A stretch of DNA of 64,000 nucleotides from Lentinula raphanica (GCA_027919835.1 JANVFP010000032.1:124001-188000), one strand, 5' to 3'; counted from the stretch's first letter, positions 11,301-23,189 are shown. Notes: generated by a model from the sequence alone, not told the origin. Program-made: numbers and translations.

Positions 11301-14300
11301 TTGAAACAGTAAAGAAGCTAGAGAGTAGTTGAACAAACCTCTCACGACCTTCGATATCAAGACTCGATTCCAGAAAGTCCGAGATAGCTTTGGGAGGGGA
11401 CGAGAGAATGAGGACAAGGAAGACGACAGCCGTCTCGGCCAGACCTGAGTTAAACAAAGGTGTTCCTCCTGTTAAACGTTTTGGGTTGGAAGGCGGTTGT
11501 GGGAGATATACGAGTAAAGAGAAGGGGTAGGATTCGGGAAATACAACAGGAGTTGTACTTTTCGTAGAGGGCGTACGTTCGAGAGCTTTTACTGATTCTG
11601 GAGTCATGAACTCGAGGTAGGAATCCAGCAAACTGATATATACACTGAGAACGACAATGCGAACTAGAAAGAAGCTTCTCACCGTGGCATTAGAGGCAGA
11701 AGACACTCTACGTTATCTTTCTCTAGCACAAGACGCCTTCGATCCTGAATCACCTCTGGTGACACAAGGCTAGTCTGAAGCTTGTCCAGCATTACTGCAA
11801 CGATGGTCACACATAGTCGGATACTTTCCAACCAGCCAACTCGAGCAGCGTCACGAGCGGACTCAGAGTCATTCGATTGCGTGTGCGCGTACTCATCATA
11901 TCCTCCGAAATGTGGTTTGATCCACTGAACGATCTCCTCGACTAAGAGTGGGCGGGATTCTGAATTGTCAAACAGAAAGCCCTTGACGATCTGGAGGTAC
12001 ATGATGAGTTTCCAAATCACGATTTTGCCCTTGCCGGAAGGAACAGCTTTCGATGCGAACGTAGTAACGATGGTGACTAGATCCACTGTGGAAAAGATTT
12101 TCGCCAAGTCGGGAAGAATGGAGGTAAAGTTCTGGAGAGCGATAGTTTGGGTGCCTATTATCGAGGGCGGAGTCGAAGTTGACATCATGCGATTGACTTC
12201 TTCCAGATGCGCGCGCAGTTCACGCTTGAAGGCCGATTCCAAATGCTCTGCTGTTGCACCACTGCCCATCCCCAGCTCCTTGGCTCTCTGTAGCTCGCGT
12301 GACCGAGCAATGAATTTGATGATATAGTGCCAAACTTTCAAGGCATTTCTTAGTTGAGTGGCATTCTCTGTGTCAGTGGGATTGACTAGGAGGCGATTCA
12401 TTGAGTGGATGATATGGGATGAGGCCGTGGCCCAACTGAAATGTTGTTCGATGTAAAGATCGACTACTGGTCTGAAGTTGCTGAAACGACGGTCTTGAAT
12501 GATGCCGAGGACAATGACGATGGCATTGAAGACCAAGTCGTCCATCTCTCCAGTTTGATTATCCTGAGAGACGAGGATTCCGAAAAGTGCATCGAAGATA
12601 TCTCGTATGAATTTCACGATTTCGACTTCGCCGACAAATGGAAAAGCTGTCAAGACCTGGGACAACAGTTCTTTATCTGGAAGCTTTTCCCAGTTAAGCA
12701 ACTTGAGAAGCACAAGGTTCTGAGTGTACTTGGTCGAGCATAGTGATGAACGGATTTCAAACGTGTCCCGCGTTGGAGGCGCATTGCGCTGCATCTCTGC
12801 GGAGATAGCTACGTTTTCTGGTCTTTGATTGGGAAGAAGCCGGGACGGGGAAGCGAGGTACTGGCCAGTTGTGAGTTGGGCTAGTTTGTCGGCACGATAC
12901 ATGACTAGGACGTGGGGACCATCTTCGACAAATGAACGCTTCTCGGGGTAAAGGGGAAGGAATGCGAACGCGTAGGGTTGATCCTGCTTTTCTGCCGTAC
13001 GAGTAACCCCGCGTTCCCGGGATGACCGTATACGGAATGTGAAAAACAGATGCCATGAAGGGATTCCATCAAGAGGGAGCTGTAGCTTGATGAGCTCCCC
13101 GAACGTTGGTTCGTGGCAACGCTGAAAGACTAGGGAGTTGAAGTAAGTTAGGAAAGGCTCTCCACTGCCTTTGGACAAAGCGGCTTCAATGGTCTGGCCT
13201 TGTTCGTCTCGCACCTCCACAGTCACTTGCATATTCATAGCCGAAGGCCCGCCTCGAAGATTGGTCACACTGATGCGACTAGAATGATTCGGGACGACTT
13301 GGAAGCTACCAGACCATAGCTTAATATAGAGCTCGTTACGAACGTCACCAGGGAAGACCACATCCGGGAATCCAAGTCGAAGGGTGAGAGGGGTATCTTG
13401 TAAGACAGAAGTGTTCTCCTTGATGATTGTTGGGGCGTCACCGCGGTATACTTTGATAGATACGGCCAGCGCGTCCGCCCTGTAAAAAGAGTTCAATGAT
13501 TGAAAACGAAGACAATGGTGATGACTGTGTACCTGGCAAACTTCTCGAACTCTTTGGTATTGTTGTCTATGATGTTTTGATGAAGCATAGAGAAAGCAGT
13601 CTCATCGGTGGGAACATAGATAGGCATGTATTCTTCCTTGGGACCATGAACGTCGGAATCATCAGCAACCATCTGTGCCAGTTGTGTGAGTTCAAGTACA
13701 GCACAACCAAAAGGTCGGCGGAACTGATGATCACCAGATGGGTATGACCGAGGACTGCTTGGTGAAACAGGGCCATACGGATCACTCCAGGTAGATGTGG
13801 TAGGGTCTACGCGGGTTTCTGATCCTCTTCGCCCGTTCTCTGCAGTCACTCCTGAACTAAAGCTAGCGCCAATCTTCAGAGCACCGTTTCGAATCACTCG
13901 ACAAACAAGGTAAATAGGTTCTTGTAGGTCAGAGAGCGACAAATCGGTGAAGAGTGTTCGGATACGTGCAGAGGGATTGCGCGCCAAGACACCATTATGG
14001 TTCAAGACGGCGCAAAAGTCTTCCGTAATAAATTGAGCTGGAGAGCCTAGCCTGAACAGAGAAAATAGAAGTTCAGCTGTCTCTCCTGGAGAGCAGAATG
14101 AGGCGACAAATGCCCGCAAGTCGAGGCAGATATGATAGAATTTTGCAGTAGATGGTTTTGAGAGAGAGGTAGTAGTGATTCGGGTGAGGGATTTCATCCG
14201 TGCTTTGTGTGTAAGTTCGGGAAAAACAGAGTGAGCGGGAGTTGGAAGAGGACCTGGATTAGGGAGAAGTAGGGGTGAATCGTCGACGTTCAGATAGGCC

Positions 14301-15434
14301 AACGCTACTTGCATGGCATACATGCGAACTGCACTGACCCATGTTCGAGGATCCTGTTCACCCTGTACGTCGACAGTGACAAGTCCACCCCATGTTGGAT
14401 GGCGAACAATAACATCGAGCCCTTGCACGAGGTTTCCTTTGACCAGTCTAATAACACAGTCCCGCCGCATATTTATTGTTTCCTCTGTGCTCAGAGTTTG
14501 GGCAAGCAGTTGCCGTCTTCCAAGATGAAGAGCCTCCAGATGTTCACGAACAATTTGAAACAGGCGATAATCTCTTCTTGCGAGATACTGGAAGAGGAAT
14601 ATGTGCCATTCTCGTAGTGCAGACGCGATTTCGTCAATTATTGGTTGAGTGACGCCAGATGCAGTGTCGTCTCCGGATTTGAGAGAAGGACGGGGAGGGA
14701 GAGGTTTCGTCAGTTGAGATGAGTCGGTTGGTGCCGGTGAAGACGATCGCAGACTGCGAGCAGACCTAGTGCTGGAGACACCGGCATTAGACAATGTCCT
14801 CCTATCAATCCGTGGGGGCCAAACACTAGTCATGATAGATGCAGTATCCCGCTCTTCGTCTTCCTCGTGCAAGACACTCATGCCGCGAATATAGTGAATT
14901 CGGTTTTCAGCAGGAAGAGCACCATTTGAATGTGTCTCTCGGTTGAGATACTCTGGAAGATCCTGTAGAGTGCCCTCTGCGTCGGAGAGCTTATCACGAA
15001 TATAAACATGAGAAGCAGGGAATATTCCGATGAAAACTTGTTGGGGTTCCTCGATCTTCGGCGTTGACTTGGACGACGAAGCTTCGCCTGATGTTGCCCA
15101 ACTAACCGGTGGTCTTCGAGCTGTACAGACCACGTAGCTGTAGTGTAAGGATGAGGAACATAAATGATATCTAGATTGAAGATAAAAATCTGACGAACCC
15201 TCGGTACCATATGCCTTCGGTCTCCTTTCCTTTTGGCGTATACTTCTCAAAAGCATATATCTCGTCCCCAACCTCTAAAGAGACAACATCTCTGTGAAGC
15301 TGTTCATCTCCAGAAGCATCTGTTAAGCCACTAGCATGACGTGAACGAGTCGAATACCGGGTATCGCGACGAGTTGAGGGAATTAGAGGATGAACAGCAT
15401 AGCCATAAGCGATTAACGGTAAAGGCTCCCACAT
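8322..15434 (-). CDS. DCK1: DOCK-family guanine nucleotide exchange factor (DCK1-like)
   Basis: Atypical Rho/Rac GEF of the dedicator-of-cytokinesis family, which with an ELMO partner acts on Rac/Rho GTPases in polarity and wall-stress signalling. Thirteen exons join in frame: 15434-15199, 15137-13533, 13479-11683, 11632-11068, 11013-10882, 10829-10440, 10391-10317, 10264-10090, 10038-9960, 9908-9770, 9718-9492, 9442-9022 and 8969-8322, giving 2,162 residues. Domains: an N-terminal SH3-like region (about 1-110, with an insertion), a C2/DHR-1 domain starting near residue 614 (FPGDVRNELYIKLWSGSF), armadillo-like helices, then DHR-2 at about 1576-1950 (KGKAWERAIDICKELA, YKRLSEILRHQAALLE, YGNFPAAIRDKRFI). 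The last 200 residues are Ser/Pro-rich and disordered. No frame break was found. Small exons cluster in the DHR-2 region. Confidence 0.92.
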
Positions 15435-15648
15435 GGTAATTCGACCCTGTCGGTGAGTTGAGCTTCACCGACAGCACAAGAATGAGCAGATATAAGGAAG
15501 TCGGAAGAACGGAAAGAAGGAGATGCTTATGCGTTGTCGTCAAAAAATTCGAAATCACAAAAGTCACACAAGATTAGAGAATAATTTAGACACCCATCAA
15601 GAAGGTTGATTTATTAGTCTTCTACCTCCATCATCATCATCATTATCC

Positions 15649-17394
15649 ATGGCCGCGCTTTCAGATCATATAGATCGTCTCGCTCACAGCACTCGTTCTA
15701 TCAATGCAGTTACTGCTGCTACGGGTAATTCTGGCATTGGTCTATTCACTAGGACAATTCTTACAGCTGAACTCGGCGATCTCATACGCGACGTTGACTC
15801 TTCCGAATTGGGCCTGTTCACCATCACAACTCCATCCAATGCTGTCGCTCACGACAAGGAAATGCGTATACAGTCCGGAGTGGAGATCACACGCGCCGAA
15901 TTCCCTGGAGCCACTCCTCTGCGAAAACCAACAGGCAGAAGGGAGGAGATGAAATCGAGAGAAGTACCCCCAGAGGTTTATGCAGAAGCTGCTTTGAAGT
16001 ACATGGAGCGATAGTCCGTTTGGTGGATTTCTTCCTTCTTTGTCTGAGCTCATGACTTTCTATCCTCTAGTCAACATATACGCCCAATGCCTCGAGCTCA
16101 TCAACAAATTACCACCATTCTGGAGCGGCTAGATCAAACCAAGTCCCGAATCCATTCAATGACTGGACTGCTCGCACAGGTGTGTAGTATTCTTCCCTCG
16201 GGCTGTTCCTGTATGATAATTGAACCAAGACCCAAACGACAGAAGCTCCGTCACTCAAGTCTGCCGCCGATGAGGAACAGCATCGTATAGATAAAATCCA
16301 AGCACGAATCATTTCCCTTCGTAGACGTGTTCGTTGCTGCCAGACGTCTCCTAGTAACATGTCATATGCTGATCCAGCTTTAACCAGAAAGAATCTCTGT
16401 TGAAAGAAGAAACACGCGTTCGAAATCAGCCAGCTGAAAACTCGACACGAAGTTCTGGTCCTCCGAATCCTCCTCCCGCCCCGATAGATCCTGCGGAAGA
16501 ACAATTCTGGAATACACCAGGCCCATCTGCAAAACCGCTGCAGTTCATTGAAACCAGCTCGCTTTTGGATGAAGAAGCGGAATTCGGTAATACATCCATG
16601 GCATCCTCAATATCAAGTCCCGTGCCTTCCAACCGGTTTACCAAAGCTCGTACGCCATCTCTATCGCCCAAGACTTCGATCGCCCATATCCCTGAGACTC
16701 CGGTCAGAAATGATGAAGAACCGAACGGGGATGATGATAGGACCCCATCCAGTCCGTCTCCCGTGGTTGCGTCAAATGAATCTCAAGCATTCATACCAAG
16801 CACGCATTCTCCCAAGACCGTGGATACGCCACAGAGAGCAAAGAAAATACGAATCAGCATGGATACAGAACGGGCAGTCGTACGTGCTGGTGTCTGTGTC
16901 TTAGTCAATATTGACCATCAATTTAGACGAAGATATGGAGCACAGTTGGCGATTTGATAATGCCAGGGAATACGTTCAATAAGACGAATAATTTGCCTCC
17001 TGTGGCAAAGGCGACAATGTACGTTTTATATTCTTTGATAGTCGCCTCGCGGTCATCAACATGTTTCTTCAGCTCCCATCTGCAGTCATTATCCAGCCTG
17101 ACACCAACTGTAGCTTCTCCGTCACAGTCAGTATCAACTATGTCGAAAGGGAGTGACGCGCCACCGACGGCGCAACAGATACTCACTGCGCATCTCTTAC
17201 TTGCGCTCATCTCGTCTGAGACGTTGACTTTGCCGTTGAACAAAGTCAAAGAACTTCTTGCCGCTAAAGCAAGCACCAGTGGAAGCGCTGCGATGGTCTC
17301 GGGACATCCCAAAGCTTTGTATGGATGTGTGGCAAAGAGGTTGTTGAAGATTGAGAGAGGTATGGGCGGGCAAATAGTGAAATTCGACATTTGA
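15649..17394 (+). CDS. SPC34: DASH complex subunit Spc34
   Basis: Kinetochore outer-ring (DASH/Dam1 complex) subunit that couples chromosomes to spindle microtubules. Exons 15649-16013, 16071-16179, 16230-16328, 16388-16879, 16927-17018 and 17073-17394 join to 1,479 nt, 492 residues. The N-terminus carries the Spc34 pattern (FTRTILTAELGDLIRDVD then LGLFTI), and PMPRAHQQITTILERL follows intron 1. The middle is a long Ser/Pro-rich insert (exon 4), and a conserved-looking C-terminus begins at IWSTVGDLIMPGNTFNKTNN. It is longer than the yeast protein (about 295 residues) because of the disordered insert. The start is the only ATG before the conserved block. A decayed copy of its final coding stretch lies 500 bp downstream (17821-17930). 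Confidence 0.75.
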
Positions 17395-17820
17395 TGTACT
17401 ATTGCCCTAATGACATCGTCACGGTTCCGATCTTGATCAAGACGTTCCAATTCTTCCTGAACTTGAATTTCTTTCTGACGGAGACAGCCGCTCCGAATAG
17501 TACGTTGGTTGGATTTCGGAGTTTCCATAGCCCATGGCCCCAGCAATTAGAGATTTTAGTCTTGACCCAGAAAAAACTCACCTACAGATGTAGATTTGAC
17601 TAGCAAATCTTTCAAGTTATGTATTTTCAATTTTTGGGGAAGCAAGACTGGCGGCGCAAGCGCTGGATGTTGGTTGGGAGTCAAGATTCAAGAAAGAGAA
17701 TGAAGGAAGATGAAGGAGTAAAGTAAAATAGCTCATTATCATACAAGTCTCAACGTGAGTCTGATCAGGTTGTATCACTTTAACCCCTCAGGCCTCTCAA
17801 GGCTCACACTCCAACACTAC

Positions 17821-17930
17821 GATGGTCTTAGGACATCCCAAAGCTCGATAGAGATGTACAGTAAAACGGCTGTTGGAGATCGAAAGACTCGGTGTGGACG
17901 GGCGAATAGTGAATTTCGAGTCTCGACATT
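17821..17930 (+). pseudogene. Decayed duplicate of the Spc34 3' coding end
   Basis: This intergenic stretch aligns with the last coding bases of Spc34 (17292-17394) on the same strand. The first 25 positions differ at only two sites (both begin GATGGTCT and share GGACATCCCAAAGCT). Similarity continues, with scattered changes, through a shared GGGCG-AATAGTGAA-TTCGA segment to the region of the Spc34 stop. Substitutions and small indels destroy the frame; for example the counterpart of a Leu-Tyr codon pair reads into TAG. The rest of the 17395-17976 spacer shows no gene. It is a partial tandem duplication relic, not a functional gene. Confidence 0.8.
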
Positions 17931-17976
17931 CGAAGGTATGTATTACCTTGTATCACCTATGTAACACGATCCTTGG

Positions 17977-19327
17977 TCACTCTAATACCTCGTCCTCAAA
18001 GATTGCAGTCTTTGGTACACCATCTTCTCGGATGAGACCTCGATACATACCTTCACAATTCATAGGTGTGGCGACGTTCCCGTCATGATCCAGGACAATG
18101 ACTCCTCCTACACCGCCGTCCTGGCGGAGATCTTCTATAGCCACTTGGGCCGCAGTTGCAACGGGCTCGTTGAGGAATTGGACACGTCGCGCGATCGTGG
18201 ATGCTGTGGCTTGACGGATGAAATACTAGATGATTTGATGATTGCTGCAATCAATGCATGAGGATACTGGATCGAGTGGAACACATACATCACCATCTCC
18301 AGTACCCGAGATGCCTACAGCCGCTTTGGAACGATGATCCTCATCCCTGCCTATGATCCTATTCCAAGCCTTCTCCAGCCAACTAGATTTATTCTCCCAT
18401 TCCTCCGCCCAATATCCCGCGGACATGATAGGCGTATCCCCGATACGACCGACCAGTTTATTCGTTCGGCCTCCGGTGGAGGTCACCGCACAGATGCAGC
18501 CACGCACGTCGAGGGCGACGGCACCCACTGTACCTGTAGGGAACATATCCAGAGATGTCGATGGTGATAATTCTTCTTCTTCTTCGGCAGTCGGGTTTGA
18601 TTTTGATCCCTCATGCGTTCCGGGAGGATAAGGTGTCTCAGGAAGACCTAGACCCCTTCGATGTTCTCTCCATCGAGCTTCAGAGAAAAAATACGATGGA
18701 TCGACGAGAGTGATGCCCAGTGACTCTGCGATACTCTCGGCGTTCTCTCCGGAGAAAAACGCATGCGGGGCTGCGGAAGGTGTGAGGTAAAGCTCCCGCG
18801 CGAGCTGGGATGGGTTACGGATACGAGTGAGGAGAGTGAGACCGAAGCCACGTCTGGAAGGTGGAATGTGAGGATGGGAAGCGGGAGGTTTGGATAGCAT
18901 TATTGAGGCTTCTAGTTCGTTCTAATTGACTAGGAATGAGATAATGGTATTCCGGCTAGACTGTAGATGTTACCTTTCCAGCGGTGTTGAAGACAGCACC
19001 TTTGCCTGCGTTGAATAGTATGTTATCTGGGGCAAACTCGGTCAGGGATGTAGGTATTCAGTATAACGGTGCCTCCGTACCTTCCAATGCCGAAACCGTT
19101 GCTACCGCTGCGTCCATGGCCTCCCCACCATCCTGCAGTACGCTGTATCCTGCCTGTAAAGCCGCGCGCAAACCGTCATGATAAGCCTTCAACTGAGCCT
19201 CGGTACTCTTGTTTCTCGACATCGTTCCAGCGCCTCCATGGATGACCAATGTATACTTGGCCTTGGAACGACCGGTCTTTTGAGGAAGTAGAGGCTGCTT
19301 TTCCTTGTCAACGCGGATCGTGGTCAT
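17977..19327 (-). CDS. Isoaspartyl peptidase / L-asparaginase (Ntn hydrolase)
   Basis: N-terminal-nucleophile hydrolase of the ASRGL1/plant-type asparaginase family. It autocleaves to alpha and beta chains and hydrolyses beta-aspartyl peptides or asparagine. Exons 19327-19081, 19026-18974, 18921-18289 and 18225-17977 join to 1,182 nt, 393 residues. Visible motifs are the N-terminal VIHGGAGT, then ILFNAGKGAVFN, and the autocleavage site GTVGAVALD, whose Thr becomes the nucleophile of the beta chain. STGGRTNKLVGRIGDTPI and ISGTGDGDYFIR follow. A Ser/Glu-rich linker precedes the nucleophile. The ATG at 19327 is preferred over an upstream non-ATG extension. It is probably cytosolic, as there is no signal peptide. 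Confidence 0.9.
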
Positions 19328-19627
19328 AACTCGGTGTTGAGAAACTCTCAGGACATGACAATGACTTGATAAGGACAAGAATAAACGGCGACTCGTTCCG
19401 GATGGATATTCACACAGCGGGTTTGGTGCAGTCCATGAGAGCGACAACGTTACTACAACAGACAAACTCGAAGGCTAACGCCAATTCAGAAATAACGACA
19501 CATAAAGTCGGGTTGTTACATTATCCCTTAAATATGTGGAAATTGCACAGGAGGCCTACTTGAGATATACAGTGAGAACAAAGAATGGTGGCAACATGGA
19601 TCCACAACTCACTACAGTCCATTAATT

Positions 19628-20578
19628 TCAAACTTTCAGCCCAAACCGTTCTGCTCTTTTCTGTCGTCTCTCGGCCTCTTCTGGGTCAACGTCGGCGACA
19701 GGTGCAGCTGCGCCTCGCTTCCGTTTCGTACCTGGTGAAGTTTGGTTGTCCTTTCCGGATGATGCCCTTCCATTGGCTTGATTTTTAATGCCGAATCTCT
19801 TTGCGCGCGCCTGTAAAAGGGCATCCTGTGAAAAGAGGAGTGTGAGTGTGTTAAAAGCCCAGACTAAGTGAGGCGTTCGTACTTCATTGGATTGAGACTC
19901 GGTTTTCTCAGTCTTCTTCGAACCGGTTGTCGAAGATTGCTTGGGCTTTGCCTTCGATTTGGGCTCTACTAGTGGAATACCAAATCTCGCAGCGCGTTGT
20001 CTTCGTTTTTCCAATTCGACGTCTACTGTGGCGGAAGTGGCATCTGTGGATTGTGTCGTGGTGCCATTCTTTACAGGCTCTGATGAATGTGCGGGAGCAG
20101 GATCAGATGCTGATGTCTTTGCCTACAATGTGTATGAGTGGAACTGATAGAGGTGAACAACAGATTGACATACAGGTTCTGCAGCGGAAGGAGCAGGGGC
20201 TTTTGTTGCGGGTTCAGGAGAGAGTTCATCTACTTTTGAGGAAGGGACTTCGTCTACTGTCCAGTCAAGACTGATAGCCATTAGAAGAGGAGGTGGTACA
20301 CGAGAGCAGCAGGTCTTACTCTTCGGGTGGCGCAAGCTACAAAAAATAATGAGATAATGATGACGTTTAGAGAGAGCATTACGCACCAGATCGTCATGGG
20401 CAGCTGTAGCAGGTTCAGCAGAAGGATACAGGTCATTGTAAGCGTTGACGGCTGCGGGTGTTGAGATGATTTTGGCTACAAGGTCTGCTTTGTTAGCCTT
20501 GCCTCCGAGAGAGACGTTTGCTTTTGTGAGGATTTGCTTGAGGTCGACGACCTTGAGGGATTTTAGTTTAGCTTCCAT
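19628..20578 (-). CDS. THO1: Tho1/SARNP-like SAP-domain mRNP protein
   Basis: Nuclear mRNP biogenesis factor of the Tho1/CIP29 family. Exons 20578-20387, 20336-20320 (a 17-nt microexon), 20270-20174, 20122-19883 and 19825-19628 join to 744 nt, 247 residues. An N-terminal SAP domain (about residues 2-40: LKSLKVVDLKQILTKANV) would bind nucleic acid. The C-terminal half carries three repeats of the family motif R-x-x-R-F-G (RAARFGI, RAKRFGI, RAERFGLKV), as in Tho1 and SARNP. The middle is an Ala/Pro/Glu-rich linker with LDWTVDEVP. The gene is divergent from HAP2, with 148 bp between the ATGs. Confidence 0.85.
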
Positions 20579-20713
20579 GGAGTCGACGCGGTTTGTGAAG
20601 AGTTGGTTGTAGACGCGTTGAAAGAAAGAGAGTGAATACACGTGACTAATTTCGGCCGGCAATAAATGACCCGCCCCTTTGTGCTGGCTTTGAAACGGAC
20701 GGCTGTCTCAAAC

Positions 20714-20723
20714 CTCATTGGCT
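20714..20723 (-). promoter_or_regulatory. CCAAT (NF-Y) box in the THO1/HAP2 divergent promoter
   Basis: Reading the minus strand gives AGCCAATGAG, a very good match to the NF-Y consensus around CCAAT. It sits 3 bp upstream of the HAP2 ATG (20727) and about 136 bp upstream of the THO1 ATG. HAP2 encodes the CCAAT-binding NF-YA subunit, so autoregulation, or control of THO1, is plausible. Binding is inferred from sequence only. Confidence 0.5.
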
Positions 20724-20726
20724 GCG

Positions 20727-22045
20727 ATGGACCAAGTAGATCACTTATTTACGCCCGCTTATCACCTCGATGAAGGCTACTACAACTCCACAAACTTTGA
20801 ACCACCCTCCTTCATCAACCCTCCAGAGCCCACAGTCTCTTCTCAGGTAGACGAAGAGCCTTTGTATGTCAATGCAAAGCAATATTTTCGCATCCTTAAA
20901 AGGCGTATAGCCAGAGCGCGTCTAGAGGAAGTTCATCGTCTCTCGCGCCAACGAAAGGTATGTCCTTCTCCTTTCACTTTTCCAAAATTTGGTATCCATT
21001 CGTTCTCAACTCTAGCCCTATCTACACGAATCTCGTCACAAACATGCTATGAGACGTCCCAGAGGTCCTGGAGGTCGCTTTTTGACCGCCGAGGAGATTG
21101 CCGCTCAGCGGGCCGGTCAGGATGGTGAACCAGGTCCTTCGTCGACCGCCAACGCTCAGGACAATGACGAAGAAATGGCTGACGACGACCACTCTCCGAC
21201 AACAGAGCCCTCAGAACAACGATCTCCGTCCGAACTACAATCCCAGCATATCCATTCCCACGAGGACAACACTCCAGATCCTATCAGCATTTTAAGTCTT
21301 TCTCATTCTTCCGCACCCATCCATCATATCCAACATAACATGAGCGTGTCTTTACCTTCCTCTGTTCCTATCGCCGTTTCTCCTCAGGCGATGTATATAC
21401 AGCAACAGCAGTCCCAGCATTCTCAAATGCATACTGGTCATCAACATCCTCTTTCACAGTCCAACGTGGATGGAATGTCCAACTCTGCTCCAATCACTCT
21501 TACCCCTCCCTATCCTTATCGTATGGTGAGTCTACCACGCATGATCATTTGAACGCATTCTGACTTGGGGTATCATCATTTCTCTTGCTCCATATCCATC
21601 CTTTCCCTCCCTTCACCCGTTATCTTTCTTTTTCCCCTCCCTCAATATTTTTTCTCACCAAACGTCACGTCGTTCCTTCCCTGCCTGCTTCCATCCCTAT
21701 TTTCCCGCATGGTTCTGTCTCGTTGTTCTCCTTTCTGTCTTTTTCCTACTTTTTCCCATATTTTTCGCCTGGCATCTGGGCTTTTGAACTCGACTTCTCC
21801 TTTGATTCTTTTGATGCAATGATATTGCTACATTGAACCGTTGACCATTGTCTCCCCCGACCTCACGGATGAATTTTACTCGCCTGAAACTATTTTTCTC
21901 AACAAAGCACCACGTCCCACATCCTCATGCACATGCCCGCCATCATCACTCACAATTCAACTTTAGTGAGGGCCTTTATCCAGGAGAGCAGCCAAGGCGC
22001 CCAGAAGACGTTGTCCAATACGGTGCAGGACCTCTTCCTCGATGA
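20727..22045 (+). CDS. HAP2: CCAAT-binding factor subunit HAP2 / NF-YA
   Basis: Sequence-specific subunit of the heterotrimeric CCAAT-binding complex. Exons 20727-20957, 21016-21525 and 21908-22045 join to 879 nt, 292 residues. The core domain (about residues 45-110) is textbook: EPLYVNAKQYFRILKRRIAR (A1 helix, subunit association), then PYLHESRHKHAMRRPRGPGG (A2, CCAAT contact). Intron 1 splits the linker between A1 and A2. The rest is Gln/His/Ser-rich. The last exon encodes a His-rich tail (HAHARHHHSQ). Intron 2 is 382 nt and pyrimidine-rich, far longer than any other intron here; its acceptor was chosen because it restores frame into the His-rich tail, so exon 3 is less certain than exons 1-2. 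Confidence 0.92.
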
Positions 22046-22367
22046 TAAATTTGCACGAATCGCTGCTGTCGCTATGTACATATTTTTTTCTGTTGTCCTA
22101 GTTCTGCCACTTTCTTTGATGTCTTTAGTAAAGCGCTTGCGCCTCTCTTCCTTCTTTTCTTATGGGTGACTTGTTGATATTATGGCTTTGGTTTGATACT
22201 CGTGTATTATATCTATGTGTAAAAATGTACAAATACGCACGGACTTTAGCTTGTGCAACACTGGTTGTGTGTATGAGGAGCACAGCAGTATGTACATAAT
22301 TTTCAAAGAACTGTTGGCTTGTTTCGACTTGGTTTTGAGACTGGTCTATGTACAAGTACATGTCACA
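22046..22367. other. Convergent 3' spacer
   Basis: This spacer of 322 bp between the 3' ends of HAP2 and the next minus-strand gene is AT-rich. No gene, RNA or repeat was seen. Confidence 0.5.
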
Positions 22368-23189
22368 TCATTCAACATCCATCATTTCTACATCTTGCAA
22401 CGAAAGGCTTGCATCGGGAACTGATCCCTCACTTTTGGGTATCTCGGATTGTTCATCCTCAGGCTCTATATAAGTTGAAGGCCTGGGCAACGGACGGTAT
22501 AAAACGAGTGCTTGTTGATCGGGTAACGGCGGCACTGACATTGAGACTGTACTCAACAGCTCTCGCTGCCGAATCCGTTCGAGCAACGCAGGCGAGACAA
22601 TTGGGTTCAAGACAGGCTCCACCTCATCCTCATCCTCCTCATCAGACGAATCCAAGTCCGTCACTACAATACCTGAGAACCTGGATTTGGTTGACTGAGG
22701 TACTGAGAGAGACTTGGGAAACTCACGGTCTGGTTCGGGCTCGTACCATGAAGAGCCCTTCATCCGAACTTCCGGGAGCGACAGCGAAGGTGATGTTGGT
22801 TCTTCGACAGAGTCCGGTTGTATGGTGGGTGTTGTTGAGGAATATTCGACCTCCATTGCGGTTAGGGTATCTGACGAGCTCGACGACGACGACAGGGGGA
22901 TTGGCGTATGTATCGGACCGGGATAAGGAGGAGGGTAGTTGATGTTGGGAGGAGAAGTTGGCGGTGATACGAAGGATGTGGAGGTAGATGCTTCAGGTTG
23001 TACATGATGCAAGGAAAGATTTGAGAATCCTCTTTCCAACGCAGTCACCCTTCGCCGTTTGGGGCTCACCGGAGAAACATTCAATGGTACATCATCAGTC
23101 TCTGGTGAAGAAGAAGAGTGTCGTCGTTTCATAGATGGCTTGTTGAACCAAGGATGAGAGAAGTAGTGCGTTGCGGCAATGGAAGTCAT
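22368..23189 (-). CDS. Ser/Pro-rich, probably nuclear protein of unknown function
   Basis: A single uninterrupted frame of 273 residues starts at the ATG at 23189, and the frame continues open upstream without another good start. The sequence is intrinsically disordered. It has two basic clusters that could be nuclear localisation signals (MKRRHSSSSP, SPKRRRVTAL), a Pro-rich segment, poly-Ser, and an acidic tract (SSDEEDEDEVEP) near residues 190-205. The end is acidic (VEMMDVE). I do not recognise a domain. Composition and the long open frame support it as a real gene. It converges with HAP2. Confidence 0.6.
   Translation of the reverse strand: MTSIAATHYFSHPWFNKPSMKRRHSSSSPETDDVPLNVSPVSPKRRRVTALERGFSNLSLHHVQPEASTSTSFVSPPTSPPNINYPPPYPGPIHTPIPLSSSSSSSDTLTAMEVEYSSTTPTIQPDSVEEPTSPSLSLPEVRMKGSSWYEPEPDREFPKSLSVPQSTKSRFSGIVVTDLDSSDEEDEDEVEPVLNPIVSPALLERIRQRELLSTVSMSVPPLPDQQALVLYRPLPRPSTYIEPEDEQSEIPKSEGSVPDASLSLQDVEMMDVE

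Noticed and set aside
16923..17546. Minus-strand 207-codon frame containing RQKEIQVQEELERLDQDR
   Set aside because: Most of it is the antisense shadow of Spc34 exons. The remaining coiled-coil-like piece could not be linked to an upstream exon in the correct phase.
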